Shown piece after piece: positions 33,150 through 46,581 of a DNA stretch of 64,000 nucleotides (the first letter of the stretch is position 1; each line of letters begins with the position of its first letter). Origin of the DNA: Icerya purchasi (lineage: Eukaryota; Arthropoda; Insecta; Hemiptera; Monophlebidae); NCBI GenBank assembly GCA_039619475.1, contig CM077115.1:443766792-443830791 (forward strand), in the 5' to 3' direction. A program made the translations under genes and the position numbers. The notes beneath the pieces are model-generated. The model worked only from the letters and a program-made list of their open reading frames with translations, was not told the DNA's origin and ran no database searches.

Positions 33150-34260
33150 GGCGATACACCAATGGACCTGACGAGTGAATTTTTAAAAATTAGTTATCCT
33201 CCACCACCAGGCGATGATGATCGGCTATTTCAATTAGATCGGTGACACAGGCCGAAAATCATTTCGCCACACACGCACACCGACACACACACATATGTAT
33301 TATCGCACCCCGCGATCCGACCGAAAACTGGAAAAGCTGATGGAATCCGGCAAAGTGTGCGCGTGTGTTCTCGGCCGAGAGTCGGTTGCGACGATCATCT
33401 CGCATCATTGTCCGATTACACGTTTTTTATTCCTAGTAGTCGCTGCACGTAAGCGCACACAGGCCGACGAAAATAACACGGGTTGCGAGCGTGTTAGTGT
33501 ATCGCGGGCGCGCGATTGGCATTCACTCGGCTGCCGAACGCTGCTGACTGGTTTGCGGCGTCGTGTAAAGGGGAAACCACCACTAGCACACTCGCCCGCC
33601 AGTCGGAATACCGTGAACAACTCTGCGCGCAGCAGTGCCTCGCTCGGCTACTTCCAGAGAGCGTTTGTTGTAATTTCAGTACACGTCATTTTCGAATGCG
33701 CGCCGTTCCCCCGGCTGCGCCGAAGTCACCCTGCCGGCAGTGCGCGGTCGTCGAAATTAACGCTACAGCGTCGCATCGTGTCGCATCGCACATTGCGCCG
33801 CTCGTCGCAGGCACGCTTCCCGCTGGAGACGATGCGAGTGCGCGCCACGCTGCGGCGACTAGCAACGTGTAAACGCGCGTGCGCGGGCATTGCGGTTGGC
33901 CGATGTTATCGCGTCCGTCCGTCCGTCCGTCCTGATGTAGCGGCGGGCGGGCGAGCGCTCTCTCTCGGTCGCTCGCTCGTTCGCGGTGCTAAGCCGGTGC
34001 TCGCTCGGGCGACCGGATGACGGACCGGGCAGCAGTGCCGACGGAGGCGGCGGCGGATGCTGCATTGGAAATCTGAATTACGAGCGCCTGCCGCGCGAGT
34101 GTCTCGGTGTGGTTGTCGGCGTCGCGGCCGCGGCTGTGTGAGTCGCTCGCCCGTGCTCGCCCGCCGAGGCTGTCTAGTGCGCGCGCGCTTATTCCTGCTC
34201 GACTCGCTTGTGTCGGTCGTCGGTTTCTAAACCGTTTATTCTCGTTCGTTGTAGTTCACC
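33150..34260 (+). promoter_or_regulatory. CpG-rich promoter / 5' leader region
   Basis: Strong local enrichment in CpG and G+C, including (TCCG)n at 33916-33931 and GCTCG-rich sequence. It lies 0.9-2 kb upstream of a well-supported first coding exon on the plus strand, so it is the likely promoter and 5' leader. GTGAGT at 34137-34142 may be a leader-intron donor, with acceptors after pyrimidine tracts at 34460 (CTTTTTAG) or 34519 (TTGTTCACAG). TSS not determinable. Confidence 0.6.
34017..34076 (+). CDS. Upstream ORF (19 codons) in CpG-rich leader
   Basis: ATG to TGA, Ala-rich product. If the leader is transcribed through here, it would precede the main start codon and could damp translation. 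Poor start context (C at -3). Confidence 0.25.
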   Translation: MTDRAAVPTEAAADAALEI

Positions 34261-34519
34261 AATCAACAACGGTCTTGCCATACTCTACACTATACATTAT
34301 TATCCTTTGTGTGATTATTATTTTATGTTATTACTGCATTTTAACTGACAAAAACTGCCTGCTGCCTGGCTGCCTAATCGTGTCGGTGGTTGGATTGTGT
34401 TGTCTACGGTATTTTCGAATATATATGTACGTTATTTTTTTTCATTTTTTTTCTTTTTAGTTTTTCTACTACTTTTTTAAAGTTCATTTAGATTTTAAAT
34501 TTTTTTTTCTTGTTCACAG

Positions 34520-35133
34520 TGTTTCTTTAAAAAAAAAAAAAAAAAATTCGGCCGAAATTTTGTTTAGTGTGTAAAATTCGACGAACGGTTGATAAAAAAA
34601 AAACAAAAAACGAAATAATATATATGTAATATATATATACATATATATATATATGCACACGTAGAAAAATATTTTCGGACACACGCGTAGTAATATATAC
34701 ATGTGTAACCTACATTCATTTAGGTATATACTATAGCGAAGTGTATACGAAAAACAGCACATTGGTTTCGTTATTATTGGCTACTTCGACAAAGTCGTTG
34801 TCCTCGACTGTGGCTGTTGAGTTACGGCGGCTAGAGTAGAGTGGCACATTTTCTTCTATTCAGCTAGCCACACATTATATTAACTCTTGATGAATAATTT
34901 CCGGCCACTGATTTCTTCGTCGAATTGTTTATATTTATTAATTGATTAAATTTATTCGAAAAGAGCGCAGAGGGATTTGCGTTCGGTCGTAGCGCTGGTA
35001 GTAGTAGTAGCAAGAGCAGCGTCGTTAGTAAATCGAAATTGACATCGTCTCGTATTTTGTGAACCGTATCGCCTATTCCATCGTCCGAGTTTCGTGGTGG
35101 AAATATTATAATTGATAAACGACAAAAGAGAAG
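34520..35133 (+). other. Probable 5'UTR
   Basis: From a candidate splice acceptor (TTGTTCACAG, AG at 34518-34519) to the start codon. AT-rich with poly-A and (TA)n runs. An in-frame TAA at 35116-35118 closes the reading frame above the ATG. Confidence 0.4.
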
Positions 35134-35300
35134 ATGACCGCTTCATCTACGACGTCTATCGTGCGTGATACGGCGGCGTTTTTTACGGAAGGTACAGCGT
35201 ATCAGTTTCAACACGTGCTCAGTTTGTATCCGCAAGTGTTAAAGCTGAAAGCGGAGTTGAAAAATAAGAAACCGGAAGAGCTGATTAAATTAGATTATTG
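35134..35300 (+). CDS. First coding exon of an unidentified cellular gene
   Basis: ATG with A at -3 and an in-frame stop 18 bases upstream, then 55 codons plus 2 bases, then a GTAAGT donor at 35301. Product begins MTASSTTSIVRDTAAFF and continues with LSLYPQVLKLKAEL and KKPEELIKLDYW. The hydrophobic/charged spacing is typical of a soluble helical protein; there is no signal peptide. The KPEELIKLD(x)W pattern reminds me of a conserved, uncharacterised animal protein family, but that is memory and unverified. The intron is phase 2, so the next exon must start mid-codon (TG|N). I found no continuing exon to 64000, implying a long first coding intron, as expected in a large insect genome. Confidence 0.7.
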
Positions 35301-35306
35301 GTAAGT
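35301..35306 (+). promoter_or_regulatory. Splice donor GTAAGT
   Basis: Consensus donor directly ending the coding frame; the reading frame downstream quickly meets stops in AT-rich sequence. Confidence 0.7.
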
Positions 35307-35454
35307 GTAAATTCGATAACTTTTTCCGTACATTTCCATCGATTTAATTTATATTAATAATATTCATATTCATATTATTATTATTATTAAAAGTACTACT
35401 ATTACTATTTCGTATTACAATTACATTTACTTCTGTTCCTATTATTACTTCTAT

Positions 35455-35640
35455 ATAGGCCTATTATATCCTACTATATCCTAATATATCTTCCTAATAT
35501 ATCCTCCTAATATATCCTCCTAATATATCCTAATATATCCCAATATATGCTACTCTATGTCTTAATACATACTGCTATATCCTATTATTTCCTAATATGT
35601 ATATCTTAATATATCCTAATATATATATTCTACTGTACCA
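35455..35640. repeat. Irregular TATATCCTAA-type tandem repeat
   Basis: Repeated TATATCCTAATATATCC-like units with variable spacing, starting about 150 bp inside the intron. Confidence 0.8.
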
Positions 35641-36118
35641 CAATACGTACTACTACTATATACTAATACTTAATAGTGCTATACTCTACTGTTACTATTG
35701 AAGTATAATTTTATTGTTTCGAAAATTATGCACAATGTTGATAACGTTTTACAAATTTGAACAATTTTGTTTAGTTTTTTTCTTTTTTTTTAATGTATAA
35801 TGTACATGCACACATAAACTCGATCGTCCAGACCTCGTTCAGGGGACACTTTTGAAACACCAGATAATAGTCTATTCTTTTATAAGAATTATGGAAGATT
35901 TGGTTTCAGCTGACTATGTCATTCTTTTTGCAAAATAACCTGTTTTTTTTGTGGTAATCAAAAAAATTTTCAGAATTAATACATTAAAGAGGGTGCGCGT
36001 AGGAGTTTCCATTACAATTCTCTATAACTAAAAACGTTACATGATTTTTTGAATAACGCAAAAACGTAGCAAAATTATTCCTTATTAGCTCCGACAAAAG
36101 AATGACGTAGAGTCATTA

Positions 36119-36119
36119 G

Positions 36120-36156
<37 letters not shown>
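36119..36156. repeat. (TA)n microsatellite
   Basis: Alternating TA with one AA interruption, followed by CATA repeats. Confidence 0.93.
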
Positions 36157-36161
<5 letters not shown>

Positions 36162-39100
36162 CATATACATATACATATAATTATAAATGTGATACATATT
36201 GAAATGTATTTTGAGCTAAAAATGGATATAAATATGGAAAGCGCGTATTTTAAAGCGTTATATACATATATTTGTAAGGGAAAACATTTCAGAATCCATG
36301 CGATATGAAAGTAATATAAATTTTTCAGGCTATTACCACGAATGTGTGTAGTATACTACGAAACCCGTTGGTATGTTAATTTAAATAATATATTTTCAAT
36401 TTATGTAAAAGTTATTTCTTAATCAGAGTTGAGTTCCACAATTTTTGCATCACATTATTTGGTAATTGAAGTTGTAGTTGCGCTCGAAATACGTTGTCTC
36501 TGATTTGGTTTTGCTTTTAGAGCCATATACGAATCATAAAAATTATAAAATAATAAAACCCGATTAAATTTTCTACGAATATATGAAAAATACGCATCAT
36601 CAGTATTTTAAAAAAAAATAAGCAATTGTGTAATTCAGTTAAGTTACCAGTAACCGATTTTATTAAACGCTGCTTTTTATTAGTTACCAGAACATACATT
36701 GTCATCTAAAAAAATAACATAAATTTTCTGCTTTCCCCGTTTAATAATCATTAACGGTACAACTTTTAAATTGTCTAAAAATGCTACTATGACAAAATGG
36801 AAAACAAATTACGAAAAGATCACGCGTTTCATAGAGATACGGATTTCGATTGTGAAAGCTGAATGGAATCGTATTAATTTAAAATTAACGAAATATAAAA
36901 ACCTTATAATTCATCTGTACGCAACAAAAGTATAAAAATAAACAAAAAAAAAACAGTAGTTTAAACAGGCATATTATAATTTCCAGTAGAATTCGCGCGT
37001 ATTTTTTGGTCGTATAGAATGCTTTGAAATTGTGTGGCTAAAAAAAAACAAAAAAAAAAGATTTTCCACAGCGCTTCTAATTAAACTTCACAAAATATAT
37101 AAATAAAGAAAATGTATTTATGGTTTACAGTTTACAGTTTTTTTTTTTTGGCAGATTTCATATTTAAAAAAAATTATTTTACGTGCTGTACCGTGTTAAA
37201 ATGTTATCCGAAGAATTTTGTAAGTGCAATATGTATGCATGTTGCAAAATATCGTTTGTAAAATTATTATTTTTTTTTTTTTAAATTTCTTATTCATGCG
37301 ATGAATTGAAAGAGTTTAAAAATAATTTACAACGGATACGAAAACTATGCTATTTTAAAAATGTTTAGGAATTTATAACAATTATTAGGTTATTACCAGA
37401 AAGAGATGAATTTTTTTTTTCCCACTTGTTAATCATCTCGCACTACGGAAAAAAAGCTAAAAGAAAGCTGGCTTTGTAGTTTTTATTGAATAAAAATATA
37501 TTATTGCAAATTTGTAAGAGGTTTTTATGTCAATTCTTTAGAGTGTGAAATAACAACCCGAATTTTTAATATTTTCATCTTTTTTTCTTTCGAGTTGTGC
37601 AAAGTGTTCAGTCCAGATTTTAAAACATTTAATCTGTTAAGTTTACGTGATCCATTTATTAATTCGCCCTGGTCGACTAGAAGTGTAGTTTTATTCTGTT
37701 ACGATTTGTTTTTTCTTTTTTTTTATACTGGGCGTATTTTGGTAAATATTATATTTAAATGTGACTTTTGTATTTGTCTAAATACTTCGTGTGATCAAAA
37801 AAAAATTCGGAATTTTTTCGGAGATTTTTTTGTACTAGGACAAAAAGTTATATGATACTTACTGGAGGATAATAATAGTTTAATATTTTTGATATTTTAC
37901 TGGAAACGGGAAATTTATTTATGAATGGTAGTAATTATAGATGGAAATGTATGAAAGTTTGTGTGGCGAGAACAGGCGTAATTAGGAATGTTTATTGCGA
38001 TGTAATGAATTATTATAGACGCAAAGAGCTGAATTAAAACAATTTTTATTTTCTCAATGGGAATAAATAATCTTTAAGAGAATTTTGTATTACTTAAATA
38101 ATAACCTTGATGTGAAACTTCTTGCCGGGTTCATATTGTGTTACCGCGTTTAAATTAATATAAAAAGAAAATTTTTTATCCATATTCTTACCACAATTCC
38201 AAAGAGTGGGTCTGTTAAAATATTAATTTCATGATGTCTCACGACGATCCGATATTAAAATTTTAAAATTACGTGCATAACTGGGAGTGGAAATTACGCA
38301 TTTTTACCATTATATGGAAACTTTTAAAAACACACAGAACTTGTAATTATCATAATAAAAAGGATATAATGATTTATCCGTTTCTTTTTAATTTTAAAAC
38401 TCGAACTTGATTTATTTTTAATCGATTTTGAAAAATCGGAACGATGGTCTAATTTACGTGCTTATTGCTTTAAGTAAAGAGTAACAACTCCCATACCCTT
38501 AACCCCGGGGGTCGGTGGGTATTGTGAAGTGACGTTTTTCATAATGTACTTAAGGATCTAATGGATCTAAGGAGAATACTGGGAGAGCAGTAGCTTCTTT
38601 CTACTTGGAATGTGCCTTTACTTTCTCCTCAGTGCTGCTCCAAAAGAAATTATAAATTATTTGCTCATTTATTATTTTCAAAGTCTGAATTTCAAAGTGA
38701 CGACATAGAAGAAAGTAGATTTATTACACTTTGGTAAAATTGCGTTATTGTTAAAGTTTAAAGCTCCCTCTTTATTATCGAGTTGAAAATTTTATGTCCC
38801 AAGGTTATTTTTCTAATTTACGATTTAATGAACTTTCGGATGTATTTAGAGATTTTATTGCGCGTAAATGTAGAGTTATTGTATACTTTAAAGTGGAGTT
38901 GAAAAAAAAAAAGAAAAATTAAGTTGAAATTTGGGAAAGTCACATTGTTCAAAAATGTAATGTGGTACTGAATGATAGAGGGGGCTCTGTGGGCGGAAAT
39001 GATGCATTGCAAGGCAGTGTATAAGGTGTTCCATAAATAAATAGCTTGAACCGCAAATATTACTTTCTCTGTTTTCATATTAAATACCGATACGCAATAT

Positions 39101-40825
39101 TTACCAGTTTTTTATTTTTGATATCTGAACACATTGTATAGGTTGAATCTTCAATGGGAGGAAAAGCGAACCGATAAAATTAACTCTTTTAGCACTTGTA
39201 GTATTTCGTTTCTGGACCGAAATAAGAAAGTATTAGAATCGTAAAAGATTTCTTCTCGACGACGACCGATCTTCTCACCACTGGTGTTGTCCTACCCAGG
39301 TATATATGTATACCACGGTTTCCAAGAATGTCGGTGGTAAACTGATAATTCTTCAGTTTGAACTATTCTTAAGTGCATTTAAAATAATAGTCATTCGTGA
39401 GTATAATGAACATTGTTTACCGTAAAAGACGTCCTTTTTCTTTTTTACAGTGTGTAATTCGATGAATTTCTGCATTGAAAAACAACAAAATAGAAATCTA
39501 CTACGCATTTAATAGTTTATTAAAAATGTATTTATAGCGGAGTATATTTTGAAATGACTTCCCAATTTTTACATATGTATATATTATATAGAATTCTACG
39601 TGTATCAAATATATATATGTATATATATACACAGTGTCCCATTCACGACTTACAAGCAATTATTTAAAAAGTATTTCTTAAAAATGTATTTTATTCCGTG
39701 TTAAGAAGCGTCGTGATTATGGAATTACTAAATTACGTTTTTTCGCATTTTTTTTGTTCTTTCCTAAAACCCTGAACTGAATTTGCTTAATATTTAACAA
39801 TGGTCGTGATTCCACATCAATACGCGTTGGATAACGTTGGATAACCGGATGTAAATGACATTATTTGTGTTCAGTCGCGAACGTACCAGAAACACGCTTT
39901 GTGTGTTTGTGTATTTATGCTTTATCAAATAAATAAACCATTGTTACCAGCAAAAGTGTCTTATCACAATTGCGTTATTAATTTTAGTATTGTTTATTTG
40001 TTTATTTGTTTATTTTTAAAAAATTTTTTGTCGTCAGAAATGAATATGTGTATTTTCTTTTCGATCTCGTGTATTTTTGTAGCAGCCTACTCGAGCTTAA
40101 TGTAATTTTTTCGGTTTCCGATAATTGTGTTTAGAAATGAGAATGTTTTAAACACAACTCAACCACTGCGTACTCCAGCAACATGCCCGTGAATTAGTCC
40201 TTGTTCTTACACCTGTCTGTTAATTTATTGACTTAAATGAACGAACGGATTTTCAGCTCCGCTGCGGTGACTTATGAAATTATAGAGAATTGGTTAAGGG
40301 AGACAAAAATAACGAGTAGAAGAAGCTCTGCTCGCTAAAAAAACAAAAATAATCCAATTTCACGTTTTCAAACATGCTACGGTTGTTGAGCACCGCAGTC
40401 GGTTAGCAGCGGTCTTTCTTTCCAGTGGCCAGTTCTGCTCGGAAAGATTTCAACACTTCATTTCAAGGTTTATGTTATTTTGTTTATTTTTTCGAGTAAT
40501 ACCCGCGATTCTTCCCCGGGTTTCATATTTTTATTATTTTACTTTTTTCGTTCTGTTTTATCTATTGATGAATGATATTGTCAAAAACATTTATTCCAGT
40601 GTAGCCATTTTTCGAATCATCCGCAACGGGATATTTTATTAACTTTGCGCAGTATGCTTTTATATACCATTCGGAAAATTATTGCTATCAGCCAGTAGTT
40701 CGTTAGGACGTCTGTGTACTTCCTCTTCAGTGTATGTCGGAATTCAAATTTATTTCTAATCGTTGGATATAATTTTCCCCTTTTAAAATAAACTAACTTC
40801 GAATGTACTGAAGAAGTAGAAAAAA

Positions 40826-40828
<3 letters not shown>

Positions 40829-40857
<29 letters not shown>
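40829..40857. repeat. (TA)n microsatellite
   Basis: About fourteen uninterrupted TA units. Confidence 0.93.
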
Positions 40858-40866
<9 letters not shown>

Positions 40867-41626
40867 AGGAAAGCAGATATAGTGACGGCGGAAGGAACAA
40901 ATTTAATATAGTAATCAGATTTGCAGAAAAGAATACCTAATAGTTTGCTTTACACCCACTTATACAAATGCACACACTCTTTTCTAGGTGAACTCGTTTA
41001 AGTTTTATTATGTATTTATGAATTCGCGCGTGTACAGTCAGCTAATGAAAACTTGTAGTGTTTATGGTTCCAATCGGTTAAACAGATGTGTATGAATATT
41101 TAAATTTTAGACTTGTTGTATCTTGGGACTAGTGTCAGTTTTTTGTGTATTAAACTCAAAAAAACCATATTAAGTGTGAGCTGGATCTAAATTACTCCCG
41201 GGTATATACTTAATCTGAAATTTGAAATTGATTATCGGTTATACCAGAGAGTTATTTGGTGGAAAGTAAAGCGGCGAAAGAACGGAACTATATAGCTCTA
41301 GCCCCCTAGTATTCTCTTCAGAACCATTAGGCTTAGTATATTATGAAAAGTTTAATTTCACTTCTCCCAACGCAACGGTATGAGACTTACTGTAGTTACT
41401 AATTACGGGGTTTAATGTTTAATCAAGAGAGAAAACGAGTAAAATGAGAATTGAAAGAAGGCAAGTGGAGACAGTTAATATAGCTGCATTGGGAGTCTAA
41501 AGGAGCAAGTCTGCAATGGGGTAGTATAGTTTAGATGACATTGATTGTTGTTTTTCGGCATCCATCTCAAATGACGCTCAGTTTTTAAAAACATCAATAA
41601 AAAACGAAAAAATTGTTTATATATAC

Positions 41627-41634
<8 letters not shown>

Positions 41635-41668
<34 letters not shown>
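41635..41668. repeat. (TA)n microsatellite
   Basis: About sixteen TA units, preceded by TACATA repeats. Confidence 0.93.
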
Positions 41669-41674
<6 letters not shown>

Positions 41675-42059
41675 TTTTATGTATAGGTATATCTATATAC
41701 TAGGGGACTGGTATCGCTCGCGGCTCGTTCTTTCGGACTTCAAATTATTTTACTTTGTAAATTTTCATAAAGACTATAGCGTTCACATATGCTTATTAAT
41801 TTTTTTTTTTTTTTTTTTTAAATAAGTACATGAATACGTTAATTAAAAAGTGAAATTTAGATTAAAATATCTGAAAAACTGAAACTGCAAACAGAGGGTA
41901 TAATATATGCGAGGAATATGTCGAATTTAATTCTTTTTAAAGTACGACATTAACGACACTTTTTTTAAATGCAGTGATTAAATTTGTTTTTTTTTTGTTT
42001 TTATTAGAACCTAAGCAGTAATATATTAGAAGTCACTGTTGAACATCACTTCAATCATT

Positions 42060-42570
42060 TTGGAATTTGTACGCTTGAATGATTTTTCAGAATTTGGGCC
42101 CTTTAATTTTAAAATATTGGCAGTCTTGCATTTTTCCTACATTCTAGCGATTGAAATACATCATTTAAAAAAAAAAAAAAAAAAGGAGTGACCCTCCAAA
42201 TACTATAGAAAGAGCTGCTGTGTGGACTTCTTTTTAGTTTTCAGTCTTACCGCTATTTTACCGAATTTTGGGGTCCTTAAATATAAAAATTTTTTGAATT
42301 TTATGTTTTCCCCGTATTCTGGTGGCCTTAATGTGTTGTAGGTTAAAAAGAAAAGCGATACCATCCGGATGTGGAATTCTTTAAAAAAAATTTTCTTAAA
42401 ACTTGATTTTTTCATTTTTCAAAATTTGGACTCTTTAATTTTAAAATTTTGAGGGTTTTATAGTTTTGTTTTTTTTTATGATCCCAGGAGGAAAATACAT
42501 CGATTGAATTTAAAAATGAACTATCTAGAGCTACTATAGAACGACCTGTACGATTTTTTTTCTTACAGCT
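42060..42570. repeat. Diverged tandem repeat, about three units of 150-190 bp
   Basis: A recurring core of TTTCAGAATTTGGGCCCTTT, a similar GAATTTTGGGGTCCTTAAAT and CAAAATTTGGACTCTTTAAT is each followed by AAAATTTT-type sequence, a GAAATACATC-like part, and an (A)n or TTCTTTTT part. A related block occurs at 50025-50160 and perhaps 27400-27480. Confidence 0.5.
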
Positions 42571-44736
42571 TTATAAGATAGTACACGTATATATAAAAAT
42601 AAACGGTTGTTAATTTTCATTTCGTCTTCTTAAAATTTCAGTTTTTAATTAAGGCGGATAATTTGTCGATTTTTGCGTGAAAAAAGAAAAAAAGGAAAAA
42701 AAACGGTTTGAAAAATGCTCGAAATAATTTAAGATTATTATTATCACTACTGATTTTCTGCCATTTGGCAAGTGCCTCGCCGATTTTACATTATATCTTT
42801 CTAGGCTTTTCGGCTTTGTCCGTTCTTTATTTATGTAATTCGGTAATTTCTTTTTTCTTAAACTTGCCAATTTCTCTACCAGTGAAGTCGGTCTTATTGT
42901 TTCCGGGAAGTGATCTGTTTAACTTCGACCAAAAGAAAACGCACAAACCAATGTGTTATTTATTTATTTATTTTTCCTCCGGTGGTATATTTCGACAGAT
43001 AAACAACCTTTTAACCCTTGAAAGAAGTTTAGAGTGTACCGTTTTATCGTTGCAAAGTTGTGCCGCGAGGGTTGTCGCTCTTTGTTTATAGATTAGGGAA
43101 GGGTGAAATATGTTATTCGTACGGTTATTAGTGTATTGATACGCGAATTAATTTGGACGATAACTTCTTGGACGATCGTGTTGTTAGTGGAATGCGCGTG
43201 CGTTGACACAGCCTGGTTTTATAAATTTTAACGAATTGCGCTTATTTCTATTAATTAAAATTTTTAAAGCGTAAAATTATTAACATCTTACAAGAGTGAA
43301 TGAGATGCGGTAATAGAGACGCTTTTTTTGGTCTCTGACGGAAACCTCGGAAGTTTCCTCATAATTAATGCGTGGTGTATGTTTGCGCATATCTTGATAT
43401 ATGTACTCTAAAGCGAATTTGCCGATATTTATTTTATAGCAATCGGCAAATAATCTTTGTCGTAACCCCGTTCTCTGTCAAAATGAGATTTCCTAATTAA
43501 TAGTTTTCTTCGATTTGTTTTTACCAAAAAAATTTACGCCTAATTAATTAATCGCTAAAGAATTAGCCCAAGATTACTATATTATTGTATATCGTTACAT
43601 AATCTTTGTATACACACGTAATTATAGGATGTGAAAATTTCAATACGAATACACGCTAATGTGCAAAATCGCGGTATTATTATTTGTCCCCTCCTTAGTG
43701 GTAATTCTTGCGTTATAACGGGCTTCACTGAAGGACCCGCCGTAGAAGTGGCCCTACTATATAGCGTAGATTCCATAAAAAACGCTTTTCATTTATTTTC
43801 AAAAACCAATTACGATAAGAATACGAATAAAAAAACATAGCTAAAATGTAAATACTACCGTCAAGGGTAAATGGGAAAGAATAAAGTAAATTACGTTGGT
43901 GCCTAAGAGCTTGCGTTTAGTAGCTTCTATAGTCTATAGACAAATTGGGGTTGTTAAGTAGATACATTACTTGATATAAGGTAGGCTATGGCGAAAAGTG
44001 GTCAGACTGTAGCGATCCGCAGGAGACGACCTCTACTCTAGGTACGTATTCCAAAGTGGAAATTATTTCGAGTATTTAAAATAGCTAGACTAAATCAGGG
44101 GAGACATTGCCGAGGAAATTTAAAAACCAACAGCCGTGATTAGGGAATCACTGATAAAGTACAAACGATTAATAATTTGAAATGTAACGAAAGAAAAACC
44201 GAATCATGTTTCAAGTTTCGTAATTCTGGAGTTTTGTGTTAGGTAGAGTTTTCGGACGCATTTGAATTTTGAGTGGATCGCGGAGCACTGTTAATAATAA
44301 TGTATCATGTCTTGGCGATGGATTATTTCATTGAGGATGAGTTGCTGAAAAGTTGCGTGGCGATGGAGAAGCTGTCCACATTAAAGTTAGTTGAAGAAAT
44401 TAAAGCTAGGGATTTAATTTAACCAGCTACTATCGTAGTTAGTTAGGCGGTGGCGTTTCGTGTTCGGGCACCTCGTTGTCGCGCTTTGACCCCTTATTAT
44501 TTTTTGAAAATTTCACATGCGCTGGGTTAATGTCTGTAGTTGACGCGTTAAAAAAAAAAAAGAAACTTAAAATTTTCTGTACAAGATTAAGAAAATTTAT
44601 GTTCGTGGATTTGATGGAATTGTAGAGAAAAAAAGATTACACCTGGCGGCGGAGAATCAAATGAAGTGTGCATTTTTTTATTTATTTTTTTTCATTTTCC
44701 ATTTACTAAAGGAAATTGTTAAATTGGCCAGATATG

Positions 44737-44744
<8 letters not shown>

Positions 44745-44771
<27 letters not shown>
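44745..44771. repeat. (TA)n microsatellite
   Basis: About thirteen TA units. Confidence 0.9.
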
Positions 44772-44774
<3 letters not shown>

Positions 44775-46520
44775 AGTAGATGATACGTAGAATAATAATG
44801 AGTTTTGTGATATGATTAAAAGAATTAAACATTTTGCGATAATATTGGAAACTGTTTATTGTCTCGTTTTCGATGAAAATTATTCGGTCTGAGCTAGATG
44901 TTGCCGCGGAGTAGTTACTAGCAACATTGCAGCAATCTGAAGTTGTTAGGTTGTCATGTCGGCGCAACGTATTGCAGAGTGTTGTTGTAGGATGGATCGT
45001 GTCGTAGCATAAATTTCTACATAGGGTTAGTTAATAGACGACATGTAGCATGCAATCGCACGTGCATTTCGGTACCTAGCGCAAACACGTGTACCCTGCG
45101 CGGTGGTTATTAAACGGTAAATATCGAACGGCTAGAGAACGGTTCGATTTTCGTATAAGTTCTCGTAAAGGGGCAACGCCGGTGGATTATCCGTTCTTTA
45201 GCTTAGTGCGCTTTGGTCACTCACCTTCGCACGTCACACGCCGTACGTTAATTAGCTTTCCTAGTCGTCGCAATCGCTGTGTTAAGAGTTTCTCCACTAC
45301 TACTTAAGTGGTCGCATTAAATTGTTCAGCGCCAGGATATTGTCGTGTGTCGAAGCACATATGGTCCATAAATTTTTTGCGTTAAAGTAAATCATCGGGG
45401 GGTAGTACATTTTTTATTTCCATTTTTCGCGATGGAAGCATTTTTTTGAGCGTCGCCATTTTTGATATTTTTCCGTTACCAGCAGAGTATCCCTCCCCCC
45501 GCATCTATTATCCATTTTTCCATTTGCGTAAGTAATTATAATAGCGTTGTTCGTTCTCTCTGCATCTTTCTTTTAAACGATGAGATTTAAGTAATCACAA
45601 AAAAAAAAAAAAAATTATCATGGTGAGGCCAGCGAGTAGTAGTCGAGCGGAACAAAACGTTAGAAAGTCTTACGAATATAGAGGAGAGACGTTCCGACAT
45701 TAGTAGTCAAACAGTACAGATTTTCTCCGAGAAATGGTTATTGCAATGTATAAGAGGGGGTGTTCAAAATGTCCATAGAGAAGAATTTCCTGTTGATGTT
45801 TTAACTCTCTCCAGCCGAGTATGCGTATAATAATAGATTGGAACGGCGGTTATTCCGTTTTTTCATTTATGTATATTGTTCATCATTGTTTCGTGTGAAA
45901 AGATTTTAAAATCGAAACATCAGACATATTTAGCTTATAATCATATTGATTAATCCGGGTGGGGCATGATTGATTCATACTGTTCTTTTGACAAATCCGA
46001 ATGCGCTGCTATTCCGTAATTACGCATTATTATTATCGTTAATTGAAAAGTATAATCGATTGTACGCGAAAATTACAGAAATAATTTTTTTCCGTAATTA
46101 ATTACCAAAGTATAATCGATTACGCGGCGGCCCGGTCTGATTGAGAATAGTGATTACATTTAATATAATATCCTGTACTCGCAGTTAATTACAAAAAATA
46201 ACCGCCCGCCCCGACTCTGACAATGTGCGGAGTTACGGTTTTGTCCCGTGCGACGAGACGACCATGCTAAGGATGTGTATAAAACAGAAGCGGGGATAAA
46301 ACTTTTACCGAACTACTATGCCCTTGTTTCGGTACTCTAAAAGTGTGTGAAATGCGTGAATTGTGAGCGAAATAATATATACAGCTGGTCAACATATTTT
46401 TTATAGTGTCTTATATAATTCATTCTTAAAGCCATGATCGACGCTTAGCGTGCACGCAACAACTTTGTGTTTATTTATTTTTTCGATATGTGCCCTAACC
46501 GTTTCCCTAGGGGACACCAC

Positions 46521-46581
46521 GAGAAGAAGAAGAAGAAGAAGACGAAGAAGAAGAAGAAGAAGAAGAAGAAGAAGAAGAAGA
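46521..46581. repeat. (GAA)n microsatellite
   Basis: About twenty GAA/AAG units with one GAC interruption. It creates a Lys-rich frame that is not a gene. Confidence 0.95.

Larger units (their letters stand above)
35307..42059 (+). other. Probable intron sequence, no further exon seen
   Basis: AT-rich non-coding DNA with simple repeats. No recognisable frame or homology. Assignment to the intron is inferred from the missing downstream exons. Confidence 0.4.

Noticed and set aside
33295..34020. 241-codon open frame in the CpG-rich promoter
   Set aside because: Same composition effect. Overlapping frames in other phases are also open and no domain is visible.
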